Of a stretch of 64,000 bases of DNA, positions 9,332-19,329 are shown piece after piece. Source of the stretch: Aureococcus anophagefferens (Eukaryota > Sar > Pelagophyceae > Pelagomonadales > Pelagomonadaceae); the NCBI RefSeq assembly GCF_000186865.1, contig NW_008705566.1:2039699-2103698 (forward strand), in the 5' to 3' direction. The translations under genes and the position numbers were made by a program. Positions within the stretch are counted from its first letter, which is position 1. The number at the start of each line of letters is the position of its first letter. The notes below the pieces were generated by a model. It saw nothing but the letters and a program-made list of their open reading frames with translations. It was not told the origin of the DNA and searched no databases.

Positions 9332-10915
9332 TCAGTTCGAGGCCGTCGTCGGTCGGAAGTAGTACTCGCCGGGGGGCAGGACCTGGAAGCCCTCGAGGCC
9401 CGGCGGCGACGTCGGGCTGCCCACGGGGGGCGCGAGGGACGGCGTCATGGGCGCGGCGCCGTACGCGCCGTAGGGCGGCGTCGGCGCGAGCGGCGCGAGG
9501 CCCGGCGGCATCTGGGGGATGCCGTTGGGGTTCGCCGGCGGCGGCTGCGCGTAGGGGTTGACGGCCGGCGCCGTGTTCGCCCGCGGCGCGTAGGGGTTCT
9601 CGGCCGCGGGCGCGGCGCCCCAGGCCGACGGCGGCTGCGCGGAGTCCGGCGGCGGCGCGCCGCCCTCGCCCATGGCGTGGAGCATGGCCTCGTAGGACGG
9701 CGCGTCCTTCTTGTCGAGGGCCTTGGGGTCGAGGATGAGGTGGAGCTGGTCCGCGAACTTGTCGCTGCAGGCCATGACGGACGCCGTCGCCGCGGCGTTC
9801 TGCTGCGACATCTGGAGGAGCTGGACGGCCTCCTGCTGGAGCTTCTTGAGCTCCTCCGCGCGCTCCATGAGCGTCGCCGCGAGGTTGTCGCGCTGGCTCT
9901 CGAGGAGCGCCTCGCGGAGCTTGTGCTTGTCCGCGATGATCTTGAACGCGACGATGTGCCAGTACTTGAAGGCGTTGTGCTCCTTGATTCTCACGAGGCG
10001 CATCATGATCTTCGTGAGGAGCTGCTGGTTGTGCTTGAAGGTCACGGCCTGGAGCTTCCAGACGGACCAGCCCATCATCATGTAGTTGCCGCACATCTTG
10101 GACATGATCTTGATGAGCAGGTCCTTCTGGGCGCCCGTGGCCCGCGCCATGGCGGCGGCCGCGGCGTCCTCCTGGCGCTTCTCCGCGTCGACCTTGTAGT
10201 CCTTGGCCCGCTGCTCCAGGTCCGCGAGCTCCTTGATGAGCCGCTCCTTGAGCTCGAGCTTCGCGAAGAGGTTCCACTTCTGCGTGATCGTCTTCCAGGC
10301 GATGAAGCCCTTGTTGAGCTGGGCGTTGTAGAGCCGCTTGATGATCTTCTTCATCTTCTGCTGCTGCATCTTGTGGCCGAAGGCCTGCTTCGCCCACTGG
10401 TTCCAGCCGAGGCGCGCCAAACCCTGCGTGAGCTTCGTCATGATCTTCAGGATGAGCTTGCGCTGCGACTCGGACGCCGCCCCCAGGCTCATCTTCGCCG
10501 CCTCGTCGGCGCGGCGCTGGGCCTCGGCCTCGACGTCCTCCGTCTTCTTCTTCGTCGACTCGAGCTCGGACCGGAGTTCGCGGATCGTCTTCTCGATCTT
10601 CTGCTGGTGCATCTTCACGGTGACGTTGTACCACGTGCTCCAGGCGCAGTAGTACTGCATGTTCCCCAGACGCCCGACGATCTTCATGATGACCTTGCGC
10701 TTGTGGTCCTCGCGCAGCGCCGCGAGCTTGGCCTTGAGCCGGTCGCGCTCCATCGCGCTCTCCTCGGCGTCGCGGCACAGCTCCGCGATCCACTGGTCGT
10801 AGGCGGACCGCTGCTTGTTCAGGTGATTCTCCACCATGCTCACGGTCTTGCCGCGGATACTGTCGCCCGCCCGCTGGGGCTTGACGCTCCCCTTGGGCAG
10901 CAGGGACGTCGCCAT
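9332..10915 (-). CDS. SFI1-like Trp-repeat coiled-coil protein
   Basis: This is a 527-residue protein with no signal peptide. Residues 70-360 are helical. At least five times they repeat a pattern of a basic helix, a short turn and A/G-W-x-x-W or a degenerate F-x-x-W (for example Y-C-A-W-S-T-W-Y, L-G-W-N-Q-W-A, M-G-W-S-V-W-K and N-A-F-K-Y-W-H). Spaced Trp pairs in long helices are typical of SFI1 and related centrin-binding or ciliary scaffold proteins. A coiled-coil segment and a disordered Pro/Ala/Asn-Pro-Tyr-Ala tail (about 400-527) follow. The role is inferred: a microtubule-organising or basal-body scaffold. Orthology to SFI1 itself is not claimed. Confidence 0.75.
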   Translation of the reverse strand: MATSLLPKGSVKPQRAGDSIRGKTVSMVENHLNKQRSAYDQWIAELCRDAEESAMERDRLKAKLAALREDHKRKVIMKIVGRLGNMQYYCAWSTWYNVTVKMHQQKIEKTIRELRSELESTKKKTEDVEAEAQRRADEAAKMSLGAASESQRKLILKIMTKLTQGLARLGWNQWAKQAFGHKMQQQKMKKIIKRLYNAQLNKGFIAWKTITQKWNLFAKLELKERLIKELADLEQRAKDYKVDAEKRQEDAAAAAMARATGAQKDLLIKIMSKMCGNYMMMGWSVWKLQAVTFKHNQQLLTKIMMRLVRIKEHNAFKYWHIVAFKIIADKHKLREALLESQRDNLAATLMERAEELKKLQQEAVQLLQMSQQNAAATASVMACSDKFADQLHLILDPKALDKKDAPSYEAMLHAMGEGGAPPPDSAQPPSAWGAAPAAENPYAPRANTAPAVNPYAQPPPANPNGIPQMPPGLAPLAPTPPYGAYGAAPMTPSLAPPVGSPTSPPGLEGFQVLPPGEYYFRPTTASN

Positions 10916-11351
10916 GGTGGTGGTCCGCGCTTTTCAGAGGGTCACCGCCAAACGAGAGGCCCGGAGGCGGGGTCGCCCGAAGCCGCCGCGCACGAACGCC
11001 GCCCGACCGAGATACCGACCCGGACCCCGCGAGACGACAGGACCGCGCCGCGGCCCAACACACCGCTGCAGCAGAAGCGCTAACAATATGCTGCTCCTGG
11101 CGGATACGTCGAGTTGGTGCACTTAGGCTAGCTAGAGTTTGAGCCCCCTCGCGGACGAGGTGAGGGCCCGCGCGCCGAGCCGCCGCGCCCAAGCCGCTCG
11201 CCGCGGTCGCCGTCAGACTCGGTCGCACAACGACGACCGCCGCGTCGCCGCGTGACGCACTAGTTTCGCCACCTCGCGTCGCCGCGTGACCCGCCGCCGA
11301 GCCACACCGCCCAGGCCGGACTCACAGCTTCGCAAACTCGTTACGCAAATC
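10916..11351. promoter_or_regulatory. Divergent intergenic region, 436 bp
   Basis: It separates the start codons of the Trp-repeat protein and the WD40 protein and must hold both promoters. No TATA box, repeat or reading frame of interest was recognised. Confidence 0.45.
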
Positions 11352-12455
11352 ATGGACAACTTGCACACCGTGGAGTGCGAGGGCGCGCTCTCCGTGGCGC
11401 TCTCGCCGGACGGGAAGCTCATCTGCCTCGCGCGCGTCGGCGCGAACGGCGCCGCCGTCGTGCAGACGAACAGCGCCTTCGTCTGCGAGGTCGACGGGAC
11501 CCAGGGCTGCGCCGTGGAGTGCGTGTCCTGGGCCGGCGACGGCTACCGCGTCGCCGCGGCCGGCGCGGCGTCGGCGCCCGGCGGCCGCGCGAGCCAGCAG
11601 GGCTTCGTGTGCTCCTGCGACGCGGCGACGGGCACGCGGACCTTCGCGACGCACCGCGAGGCGCGCGTGCTGAGCCTCGCGTACAGCCCCGACGACAACG
11701 GGCGGCGCCTCGCGATCTCAAGAGTGGACGGCATCGTCGAGGTCATCGACGGCCACAACGGCGACAGCCTCCAGCGCGTGCGGCTCCGGGGCTTCGCGGA
11801 CCTCTACAACCACCGCGCGCCCTTCGCGGGCGTGTCGCCGGACCGGCCCGTGCCGCCGCGGCCGCCGACGACGCCGACGGCGTGCGTCGGCGTCTGCTGG
11901 AACCACCTCGGCGACAAGCTCGTGGTGGCCCGCGCGTCCGTCGCGGCCGTCGTGGACCTCAACCTCGCGACGGCGAACCCGCTCTACCGCGAGTCGCCGA
12001 CGCCGGCGCAGGCGCGGATCGAGGACGAGGCGCCCGACGACGCCCACGCCGTCGTCCGCGAGCTCCGCCTCGACTGCGGGTCCGAGGCCAAGTGCGTCGC
12101 GACGACCGTCGCGGCGGCGCTCGACCGCCACTACGTCGCCGTCTGCGGCGGCGCGCGCGTCGTCCTCGCGGAGATGTCGGAGCTCGGCACGGGCTCCGTC
12201 GTCTGCGACCGCCAGCTCGACGACGCGGCCCAGGGCGGCCAGTCGTGGCTCGCGGCGCTCGCCGTCGCGTTCTGCCACGCGCCGCCCGCGGGCGGCGCCG
12301 CCGGCGGCGCGCCCGCGGCGCCCCAGGTGCGCCTCGTCGTCGGCGGCGAGCTCGGCGCCGCGGCGGGCGCCGTCGCCATCTTCGACGCGGCGAGCGGCGC
12401 GCCGCTGTCCGTGCACCGCGCGCGCGCCGCGGTCCTGAGCCTCAGCGTGTCGTCC
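11352..12455 (+). CDS. WD40-repeat protein, N-terminal part (cut by the assembly gap)
   Basis: The start MDNLHTVECEGALSVALSPDGK is followed by about 368 residues up to the run of N. Blades with S-P-D-G-K, S-W-A-G-D-G, Y-S-P-D-D-N and C-W-N-H-L-G-D-K-L patterns recur every 40-60 residues. This indicates a beta-propeller, probably six or seven blades. Ala/Gly-rich and Pro-rich insertions are common. I cannot name the family. Propellers of this type are protein-interaction platforms. The 3' end is missing, and whether the coding sequence after the gap belongs to it is unresolved. Confidence 0.75.
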
Positions 12456-12505
12456 NNNNNNNNNNNNNNNNNNNNNNNNNNNNNNNNNNNNNNNNNNNNN
12501 NNNNN
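12456..12505. other. Assembly gap (50 N)
   Basis: Fifty N in a row inside a coding region. The true length is unknown, so frame continuity across it cannot be judged. Confidence 0.99.
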
Positions 12506-12867
12506 CCGCGGCGCCCGCGGGCGAGGGCAAGGACGCGGACAAGTCGCCGGCCATGTTCACCTTCGGCAGCGGCAAGAACCTCGAGCCGCCGCCGGCGCCC
12601 ATCGAGCCCGAGGAGAAGGCGCCCATGATCCTCGAGCTCGTCATCGAGCAGCACCGCGCCAAGCTCGCCGCGGCCGTCGACGCGGCCTTCGCCGACGCCG
12701 CCAAGACGCCCGACGACCCCGCGAACCTCACCAAGGCCAAGCAGAAGGTCGACGCCATCGTCAAGAAGACGGGCGAGACCATCAAGCAGCTCTTCTACGC
12801 GGAGCGCGCGATCCTCGACTGGCAGGCCCACGGCTTCATGCAGGAGAAGGGCGAGGAGAAGGACTAG
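12506..12867 (+). CDS. C-terminal coding fragment after the gap
   Basis: The frame is open from the gap to a stop at 12865-12867, giving about 119 residues. It contains M-F-T-F-G-S-G-K-N, a Pro-rich turn and then two amphipathic Ala/Lys-rich helices ending E-K-G-E-E-K-D. It may be the C-terminal helical tail of the WD40 protein upstream or a separate small protein starting at the Met at 12553. The first is likelier because there is no room for a promoter. The stop lies 48 bp from the convergent GH47 gene. Confidence 0.6.
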
Positions 12868-12915
12868 GGAGCGCCGGAGGACGCCACTAAGCACGCGCCG
12901 AGATCGACGCCGCTA

Positions 12916-15900
12916 CTACGAACGCGCCGAGATCGACGCCGCGAGGCCCGGGGCCGCGTCGACGGCGCCGACGGCCAGCCCTCCGCGGTCGTCGTCGGCG
13001 ACCGCGGACGCGTTGGCCGCCGCCGCCCGCGACCGCGGGCAGTGGCGCCGGTAGAGCGCGACGTCGTCGGCGTAGTAGGACTCGACGAAGCGCCGGAGCG
13101 CGGGCAGGTGGCGGTCGCCGTCCGGGCCGAGGACCTTGGAGTGGTCGCTCGGGTTCTTCCGCGGGAGCTCCGGGCAGTGGCCGTCGCCGCAGTAGGGCCG
13201 GAGGATGTCGCCGAACTCGTCGCCGAGGCTGTCGTAGCAGAGGAAGTCGATGTTCGCCTCGTGGCCGTCGACCCACCAGGTCAGGGGCCGGAAGACGCAG
13301 TGCGTCGCGTTCGACGCCGTCGCGTCGAAGAACTCGCAGTGGCCGTTGAGGCCCGGGACGTCGTCCAGGATCTCGCCGATGCGCTTGCCCAGGAGGTAGT
13401 GGTGGCACCGGTTGCCCAGCAGACGCTCCATGCGGGCCTCGCCGCCCTGCTGCTTGTAGGCGAGCGCGGAGACGAAGCGGTCCACGGGGTCCCGGAGGAC
13501 GACGTGGCACGGCCGCGTCGACCCGTCGCAGCGGCCGTCGTGGCCGAGCACGTAGATGTCGTCGACGGCGTCGAGCGCGGCGGCGATGGCCCGGCCCGCG
13601 GTCTTGCCCGGGTGCATGAAGAGGCGCAGGGCCGTGACCTTGAGCTTCGTGCGGCCGCAGGGGCGCGCGCCGCAGATCATCCGCAGGCTCTCCGCGAGGT
13701 GCGACGCCGTGACGGGCAGCCCCGCGGCCACGGCCTGGGACGCGAAGGACTCGACGACCTCCGCCGGGTCCTCCCAGGGCCGGCACGTCGCGCTGCCGAC
13801 GCCCCGGACCTCGACGCCCACCGTCGCGGGCAGCGCGCCGCACCAGCCGGGCCGCTTCTCGCAGACGGAGAGCGTGAGCTCCGCGAGGTCCCGCTCCGTC
13901 GGCGGCGCGCCCGCGTCGCTCGCGGAGAGGGCCAGCCGCTTGATCTCGTTGTGGGGCTCGGCCCAGGGGTCCACGGTGACGCCCCTCCCGTCGGGCAGCG
14001 CGAGGCGCACCGCCGGCGCGACGGGCCGCCCGCAGTCGCGCCGCGCGCAGAACCAGGCCATCATGCTGTCGATGGACCGGTCCATGTCCCGGCGCGACGC
14101 GTTGTAGCCGACGCGCGCGGACCGCCGCAGGAATTTCTCGACGCAGGCCGCGGGCTCCCAGAGCGGCGGGCACTCGCACGCGCCCACGGTGTCGTTGAAC
14201 GCGGACCAGACGTCCAAACTCAGCAGCTTCTCGTGGCCCCCGCCGCACGCGCCGGGCCGCGACGCGCAGAGGTCGTCGAGCGCGACGTTCGCCGCCGCCG
14301 CCGCCTCGTCGTCGTCGAACCCCTCCGTCCGGAGGTGCTCCAGGAACCGGAGCGCCGCGACCTCGGGCGGCTCCGCGTAGGAGCTCTCGACGCGCGCGGT
14401 CACGTTGCCGCGCCGCAGCGCGACGTCGGCGTAGAGGTCGCCGTGGAGCCGCTGGCGCTGGCACTTGCGCCGCCGGCAGTACCACGCGAGCATCTCCGAC
14501 GCCTTGCCCCGGGGCACCGCGTGGCCCCGGACCGCCGCGGACCGCGCGAAGCGCTCGACGGCGTCCGCGGGCTCGTCCCAGGCCTCCACCGTGACGCTCC
14601 CGAGGGGCGGCACGGCGAGGGTCAACGGCGGCGCCAGGGGGAAGGCGCCGCAGGCCCGGCGGGCGCAGAGGCGGCCGTAGACGTCCGCGAGCCAGGCCCG
14701 GTCGACGCGGCGGCCGCGCGCGACGAGCGCGCGCGCGACGCGCTGGAGCGCGTCCGCCGGGTCCATGAAGGCGTGGATCGTCACGTTCTCCTCGAGGACG
14801 CCCTCCACGGTCACGGGCTCGGCGAGCGGCCGGCCCGGCGCGCGGCCCGGAGCGACGAGCGCGTAGGCCCGGGCCATCTCCTTCGCCCGGAAGACGTCGT
14901 GGCCCGCGTCGCGCGCGGCCGCCGCGAAGGTCTCGATGGCGTCGGCGGCGTCGACGTCGTCGGGGATCGTCAGGGTGCCGACGCGGCCGACCCGGAGCGC
15001 GGCGCCCGCGGCGTCGTCGTCCGTCGGCGGGAGGCTCGGCCCGGACGCGACGGGCAGCGCGTGGCCCCGGGGCGTCACCGCGAACGCGTCGCCGGCGGGC
15101 CAGTGGGTCGCGCCGGTCTCGTTCTCGAGGAAGGTGAGGTAGAGGAACTTGAGCGTCTCGGCGATGACCGACGGCGGCATGTCGTCGACGAGGCGCCGCG
15201 GCGACTCGGCCGCGGGGTCGGCCTCCGCGTCGCCCAGGGCCGCGAAGGCGCCCCGCGTCGCCGCGCCCTTCTCGAAGTGCGCGAAGAGGTCCCAGGCCCG
15301 GGCCGCGTAGGCCGCGTCGCCCGTCGCGCGCCGCAGGAAGAAGAGCGACTTCGCCGTCGCCGCGGCGTGCGCGAGGTCGCCGCCGCGGTCCGCGCGGCTC
15401 GCCGCGCCGAGGCGGTCGTCGCGCCAGCCGCTCCGCGCCGGCGCGACGCCCGACGGCATGTCCGTCGCCGCCCGGACGCAGGTCTCGATCAGCGCGTCCG
15501 CGAGGGGCCGCGACACGGGCCAGCGCCGCGGCGTCCGCGCGAGGAGCCCCGGGAACGCGCAGCCCCGCCCGTCGAAGTCGGTCGTCAGCGTCTCGTTGGC
15601 GACGAGGTCGCCGAGGAAGAGCGCGCCGTCGACGCCCTGGACGAGGTGCGCCGCGTAGGCGTCCGCGGCCCGGAGCCACGCGGCCTCGGCGCGCGCGGCC
15701 GCGGCGTCGCCCGGCGGGCCGGCCGCCGCGACGGCCGCGAGCGCCTCCTCGGGGCCCCGGCCCGGGGCCACGAGGGTCAGGTTCGCCGCGAGGAAGGACC
15801 CGGCGGTCACGGAGACGCGGTCCGACGCCAGCGCGTCGCCCCGGAGCCGGCCCCGGAAGCCGAGGACCGCGGCGAGGTGGTCGTCCGCCGCGTCCCGGAA

Positions 15901-16524
15901 GCGCCGGCCGCCGGTCACGCGCGCGAGCTCGCGCAGCTCCGCGAGGCCCGCGACGGCGTCGAGCGTCGTCCCGACGCCGAGGTCGCCCGGCGGGGCCGCG
16001 ACGCCGAGTTTCGCGCTCCAGAGCCGGCCGACGGGCGCGCCGCCGCCGGACGCCGCCCACGCGGGCAGGAGCCGGTCGCCGAGCTGGCGCGCCGCCCGCA
16101 GGAGGCGCACGTCGCCCGTCGCGGCGAAGGCGCTGAGCAGGCCGCCGAGCACGCGGCCGCTCGCCTCGCCGACGTCGACGCGCGCGTCGTACGAGCCGAA
16201 GCCGCCGGGCCGGGCCGACTCGGCCGCGACCCACGCCGCGGCCGCCTCGAGGTCGTCGTCGAGGCGCGCGGCCCAGAGCGCGTCGAGCGACGCGACGAGC
16301 GTCACGCCCAGCGTCCCGGACGCGTAGCGGTCGCGCCCGCTCTGCGACAGCGGCGCGAGGACGTCGGCGCCCCAGGCCTCGGCGCGGTAGCGCGCGAAGG
16401 CCGACGCGATGGACGCGCGCACGCGTTGAGCTGCGTCGGACGCGCCGAGCGGCGGCTGCGTCGGCCGCGCCGCGCGCGCGGCGCACAGCAGCGCCAGCGT
16501 CGCCGCCGACCAAAAGGCTGCCAT
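12916..16524 (-). CDS. Secreted fusion: GH47 alpha-mannosidase-like domain, seven Cys-repeat modules, sulfotransferase domain
   Basis: This is one uninterrupted 1202-residue frame. It starts with a signal peptide ([18 protein letters not shown]). Residues 30-490 match glycoside hydrolase 47 landmarks: [25 protein letters not shown] and [10 protein letters not shown]. The usual C-terminal N-T-E-A-H calcium loop reads V-T-P-R-G-H, so metal binding may be altered. Residues 510-960 contain seven copies of a roughly 60-residue module with a W/F-x-D/E-P core and a later C-x5-7-C. Residues 965-1170 look like a carbohydrate sulfotransferase, with [10 protein letters not shown] (PAPS loop) and [11 protein letters not shown]. 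Likely an ER/Golgi or secreted glycan-modifying protein. Substrates are unknown. Confidence 0.85.
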   Translation of the reverse strand: MAAFWSAATLALLCAARAARPTQPPLGASDAAQRVRASIASAFARYRAEAWGADVLAPLSQSGRDRYASGTLGVTLVASLDALWAARLDDDLEAAAAWVAAESARPGGFGSYDARVDVGEASGRVLGGLLSAFAATGDVRLLRAARQLGDRLLPAWAASGGGAPVGRLWSAKLGVAAPPGDLGVGTTLDAVAGLAELRELARVTGGRRFRDAADDHLAAVLGFRGRLRGDALASDRVSVTAGSFLAANLTLVAPGRGPEEALAAVAAAGPPGDAAAARAEAAWLRAADAYAAHLVQGVDGALFLGDLVANETLTTDFDGRGCAFPGLLARTPRRWPVSRPLADALIETCVRAATDMPSGVAPARSGWRDDRLGAASRADRGGDLAHAAATAKSLFFLRRATGDAAYAARAWDLFAHFEKGAATRGAFAALGDAEADPAAESPRRLVDDMPPSVIAETLKFLYLTFLENETGATHWPAGDAFAVTPRGHALPVASGPSLPPTDDDAAGAALRVGRVGTLTIPDDVDAADAIETFAAAARDAGHDVFRAKEMARAYALVAPGRAPGRPLAEPVTVEGVLEENVTIHAFMDPADALQRVARALVARGRRVDRAWLADVYGRLCARRACGAFPLAPPLTLAVPPLGSVTVEAWDEPADAVERFARSAAVRGHAVPRGKASEMLAWYCRRRKCQRQRLHGDLYADVALRRGNVTARVESSYAEPPEVAALRFLEHLRTEGFDDDEAAAAANVALDDLCASRPGACGGGHEKLLSLDVWSAFNDTVGACECPPLWEPAACVEKFLRRSARVGYNASRRDMDRSIDSMMAWFCARRDCGRPVAPAVRLALPDGRGVTVDPWAEPHNEIKRLALSASDAGAPPTERDLAELTLSVCEKRPGWCGALPATVGVEVRGVGSATCRPWEDPAEVVESFASQAVAAGLPVTASHLAESLRMICGARPCGRTKLKVTALRLFMHPGKTAGRAIAAALDAVDDIYVLGHDGRCDGSTRPCHVVLRDPVDRFVSALAYKQQGGEARMERLLGNRCHHYLLGKRIGEILDDVPGLNGHCEFFDATASNATHCVFRPLTWWVDGHEANIDFLCYDSLGDEFGDILRPYCGDGHCPELPRKNPSDHSKVLGPDGDRHLPALRRFVESYYADDVALYRRHCPRSRAAAANASAVADDDRGGLAVGAVDAAPGLAASISARS

Positions 16525-16628
16525 ACTAGTATCGCGCGTCCAGCGGACGCAGGGCTGCCTGGCATTGATATTTGCATCTTGGCATCAAACAAGTTCTACC
16601 ACAGCGGCACGCTCTTCTCTCGCAGAAT
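16525..16628. promoter_or_regulatory. Compact divergent promoter (104 bp) of the GH47 fusion and ETFA
   Basis: The two start codons are 104 bp apart. The segment has lower GC than its flanks. No TATA box is clear. Confidence 0.5.
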
Positions 16629-17479
16629 ATGGCAACAATGCTGCTCGCCCGCTCCATCCGGCGCTCGTCCCTCGCGTCGGCCCGCTACGCGTCGACGCTC
16701 GTCGTCGCGGACTGCGACGCCACCGGCGTCACGGCGGCGACCCTGAGCGCCATGACGGCGTCGGGCGCCCTGGGCCCGTCGGCGAGCGTGCTCGTCTACG
16801 GCGCCTCGGGCGACGCCGCGGCCGCCGCGGGGACCATGAGCGGCGCCGACGCCGTCTTCCACTTCGAGGGCACGCCGAGCGCCAAGTCCGTCGCCGCCTT
16901 CGTCAAGGACAAGGGCTTCACGCACGTCGTCGCGCCGGTCGGCAACAAGATGAAGGACTTCGTGCCGCGCGTCGCGGCCGCGCTCGGCGTGTCGCCGGTG
17001 ACGGAGGTCGTCGAGGTCCTCGGCGAGGACGCCTTCGTGCGCCCCATGTACGCGGGCAACGCCCTCGCCACGGTCAGGGCCGGCGGCGACGTCAAGGTGC
17101 TGACCGTCCGCGCGACGGCGTTCGACAAGTGCGACGCCGGCGGGTCCGCGGCCGTGGAGCCCGCGGCCCTCGCCGACGCCGGCGACGAGGCCGCGGCCTT
17201 CGTCTCCGCGTCGTCCGGCGGCGGCGACCGGCCGGACCTCACGGCCGCGCGCGTCGTCATCGCCGGCGGCCGCGGCATGAAGAGCGGCGAGAACTTCGGC
17301 ATGCTCGAGACCCTCGCGGACAAGCTCGGCGGCGCCGTCGGCGCGTCGCGCGCCGCCGTCGACGCGGGCATGGTGCCCAACGAGCTCCAGGTGGGCCAGA
17401 CGGGCAAGGTCGTCGCGCCCGAGCTCTACGTCGCCGTCGGCATCTCCGGCGCGATCCAGCACCTCTCCGGCATGAAGGA

Positions 17480-17521
<42 letters not shown>

Positions 17522-17600
17522 CATCTTCCAGGTCGCGGACTACGGCCTCGTCGAGGACCTCTTCAAGGCCGTCCCCGAGCTCGAGGAGAAGGTCGCGTAG
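16629..17600 (+). CDS. ETFA: Electron transfer flavoprotein subunit alpha, mitochondrial
   Basis: This 323-residue protein begins with a basic mitochondrial presequence ([20 protein letters not shown]). The N-terminal domain I is followed by the FAD-binding domain II. That domain shows [41 protein letters not shown] and [10 protein letters not shown], all in the family order. ETF-alpha binds FAD and, with ETF-beta, passes electrons from acyl-CoA dehydrogenases to ETF-ubiquinone oxidoreductase. The gene is full length with no intron. The start at 16629 was chosen because the presequence begins there; a frame 57 bp upstream is also open. Confidence 0.96.
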
Positions 17601-17989
17601 GCCGCCGCGCGCTCGGCCGCGCTCGAGCCGCGGCCGCGGCGAAAGACCCCGCGCCGCGCCCCCCCCCCCCCCCCCTGGTTAATCATCCACCGGCCCTGGC
17701 CGGTCGTGGGAGCTCGACGAGGCGCCCGGATGACCTGTCCAGCTCTCGGCCGGCTCGGACGGCGCGCTGCCGGCGGGTCCAGATTGCGGTCAAAACCGAC
17801 GACCTCGACGCCGCCGCCCGTCGTCGCCGTCGCGCCGTTGATCGTCCCGTCGAGGCTGTTGTCGCCGTCGTCGGCGGCCGTCCCGTCGTCGAAGGAGTAG
17901 TGCGCGACCGCTACCACCACGACGACATCCTGGCGCAGATACCGCCGAACGTGTGGCGTGTGCCCGTCTCCCAGATCTCTGAATCAGAT
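17601..17989. other. Intergenic region with a C-run and a lectin-like coding remnant
   Basis: After the ETFA stop comes a homopolymeric C tract near 17661-17676. On the minus strand near 17790-17920 there is a short stretch resembling a LamG domain (listed separately). The rest must hold the 5' region of the small membrane protein that starts at 17990. Confidence 0.5.
17788..17929 (-). pseudogene. LamG/concanavalin-like domain remnant
   Basis: The minus strand reads [20 protein letters not shown] and V-G-F-D-R-N. This resembles the first strands of a LamG-type jelly roll (x-Y-S-F-D-D-G then D-G-T-x-N-G-A). There is no proper start, and the similarity ends after about 45 residues. It looks like a gene fragment rather than a working gene. 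An unrecognised exon is possible. Confidence 0.35.
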
Positions 17990-18538
17990 ATGAAGACGTC
18001 GTCGACCGGGCCGGCAGCGGGCTCCAACAGGTGGGCCAAGAACCCCTTCGCTCGCTCAATAAGCAGCACTGCGATCAATCGCAAACGCCTGCAGAAGAAG
18101 AAGAAGGCGAATACCGCGCCCGCGGCTCCGGCCGCCCGCTGGGTGCCCCCGCCCGCGACCGAGTCGTCGCCGACGTTCGTCCAGATCGCGTCGTGGTTCT
18201 TCTTGTTCGCGTTTCTCGTGGACACCGCGGTGCGCACGTACGCGCCGGCGGCCGCGCCGGAGCCGGAACCGGAGAAGAAGTCTTTGCCGAAGCTCGCCAT
18301 CGCCGCGGGCGCCGTCGCTATCCCGCTCGCGGCGCCGCACGTCGGCACCGCGCTCGCGATGGGCGCCGCCGCCGTCAGCAAAATCGTTCCGGCGGCGCCC
18401 GCCGCGGCCTCGTTCGCGAAGGCGCTCGTTCCGGCGGCGGCGCCCGTCGTCGCGGCCTCGCGCGTCGCGCCCGTGGCGATCATCCTCAAGGTCTGGCGGG
18501 CGCTCCGCGGCGTCGTGGGCTTCGCCGCGGTCGCGTAG
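17990..18538 (+). CDS. Small membrane protein, local paralog family, member A
   Basis: This 182-residue protein has a basic N-terminus (R-K-R-L-Q-K-K-K-K). E-S-S-P-T and a hydrophobic segment (W-F-F-L-F-A-F-L-V) follow. Then come an Ala/Pro/Glu linker and [13 protein letters not shown] with [11 protein letters not shown]. It ends [21 protein letters not shown]. Two neighbouring genes (18730-19329 and 20319-20810, both minus) share this plan and these motifs, so the family arose by local duplication. No known family was recognised. Two or three membrane spans are expected; function unknown. Confidence 0.65.
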   Translation: MKTSSTGPAAGSNRWAKNPFARSISSTAINRKRLQKKKKANTAPAAPAARWVPPPATESSPTFVQIASWFFLFAFLVDTAVRTYAPAAAPEPEPEKKSLPKLAIAAGAVAIPLAAPHVGTALAMGAAAVSKIVPAAPAAASFAKALVPAAAPVVAASRVAPVAIILKVWRALRGVVGFAAVA

Positions 18539-18729
18539 GCGCCGCCGCCATCCCCCCCAAGTCCAGGGCGGCGCGGTCCGTGAGGCGGCGCGCGCCCTCG
18601 CTCGAGGTAAAAGTTGCGCCGCGGATTTTAGGCCGCCAGTACGGCTAGAGAGCGAAAGGCGAGGAGAGTATACCCAAGACCTTGGTTGGAGGGCTGCGGT
18701 GCGGACGACTTTATGAAGTCTAGCTGACC

Positions 18730-19329
18730 TCAGCAACCGAACTTCAGATGTCGATTTCGTCCCTGCATGGGACTTGGGGACTCGCGCGCGCCCCGGGGAG
18801 GCGCCCGGGGCGGTCGCGAGGGCGAGCGCGACGCCGAGAGTGCGGCGAAGCCGACGATTCCGCGCACGAACCGCCATATGCTGAGGATGATGGCCACCGG
18901 GCCGCGGCGCGCGGCCGTGAAGATGGGCGCGATGGATCGGATGGGAACGACTTCTTTGCTCATCATGAGCGCCGAACCCACGGCGCGAGCCGTGCCGACG
19001 TGCGGAGAAGCTAAGGCCCCCGCGGCGCCCGCGGCGATGGCGAGTTTCCGGAGCGGAATCTTCTTCGGCGCGGCCGCCGGCGCGACCGCCGGCGCGGCCG
19101 CCGGCGCGGCCGACGGCACGAGCCAGATCAAAGTCTGACTCACGAGGACCGCGAGGAGGAAGAGCGACGCCGCGGCGCGGGCGAGCGTCGGCGACGATTC
19201 GGTCGCGGGCTCGTAATCGACCGGCTCCTCGTCGTCGCCGTGTTCCGTGAAAGCCGGCGACGACCGAGTCCGGGCGTCTTCGAGCACTAACCGCCGAACC
19301 ATGGGCGTCTGATGTGCGAGGCGCTTCAT
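18730..19329 (-). CDS. Small membrane protein, local paralog family, member B
   Basis: This 199-residue protein shares with member C the block A-A-S-L-F-L-L-A-V-L-V-S-Q-T-L-I-W-L. It has the family core [20 protein letters not shown] and the C-terminal G-P-V-A-I-I-L-S-I-W-R-F-V-R-G-I-V-G-F-A. Its C-terminus is longer than in A or C and reads through Arg/Ser/Pro-rich sequence. The corresponding DNA downstream of member C is also conserved but lies after its stop. B therefore lost the stop, or C gained one, after duplication. The start at 19329 gives a charged N-terminus like the other members. Confidence 0.65.
   Translation of the reverse strand: MKRLAHQTPMVRRLVLEDARTRSSPAFTEHGDDEEPVDYEPATESSPTLARAAASLFLLAVLVSQTLIWLVPSAAPAAAPAVAPAAAPKKIPLRKLAIAAGAAGALASPHVGTARAVGSALMMSKEVVPIRSIAPIFTAARRGPVAIILSIWRFVRGIVGFAALSASRSPSRPPRAPPRGARESPSPMQGRNRHLKFGC

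Noticed and set aside
13042..16746. 1234-residue plus-strand frame opposite the GH47-sulfotransferase gene
   Set aside because: Arg/Val/Asp-rich antisense shadow; the minus strand carries a signal peptide and two recognisable enzyme domains.
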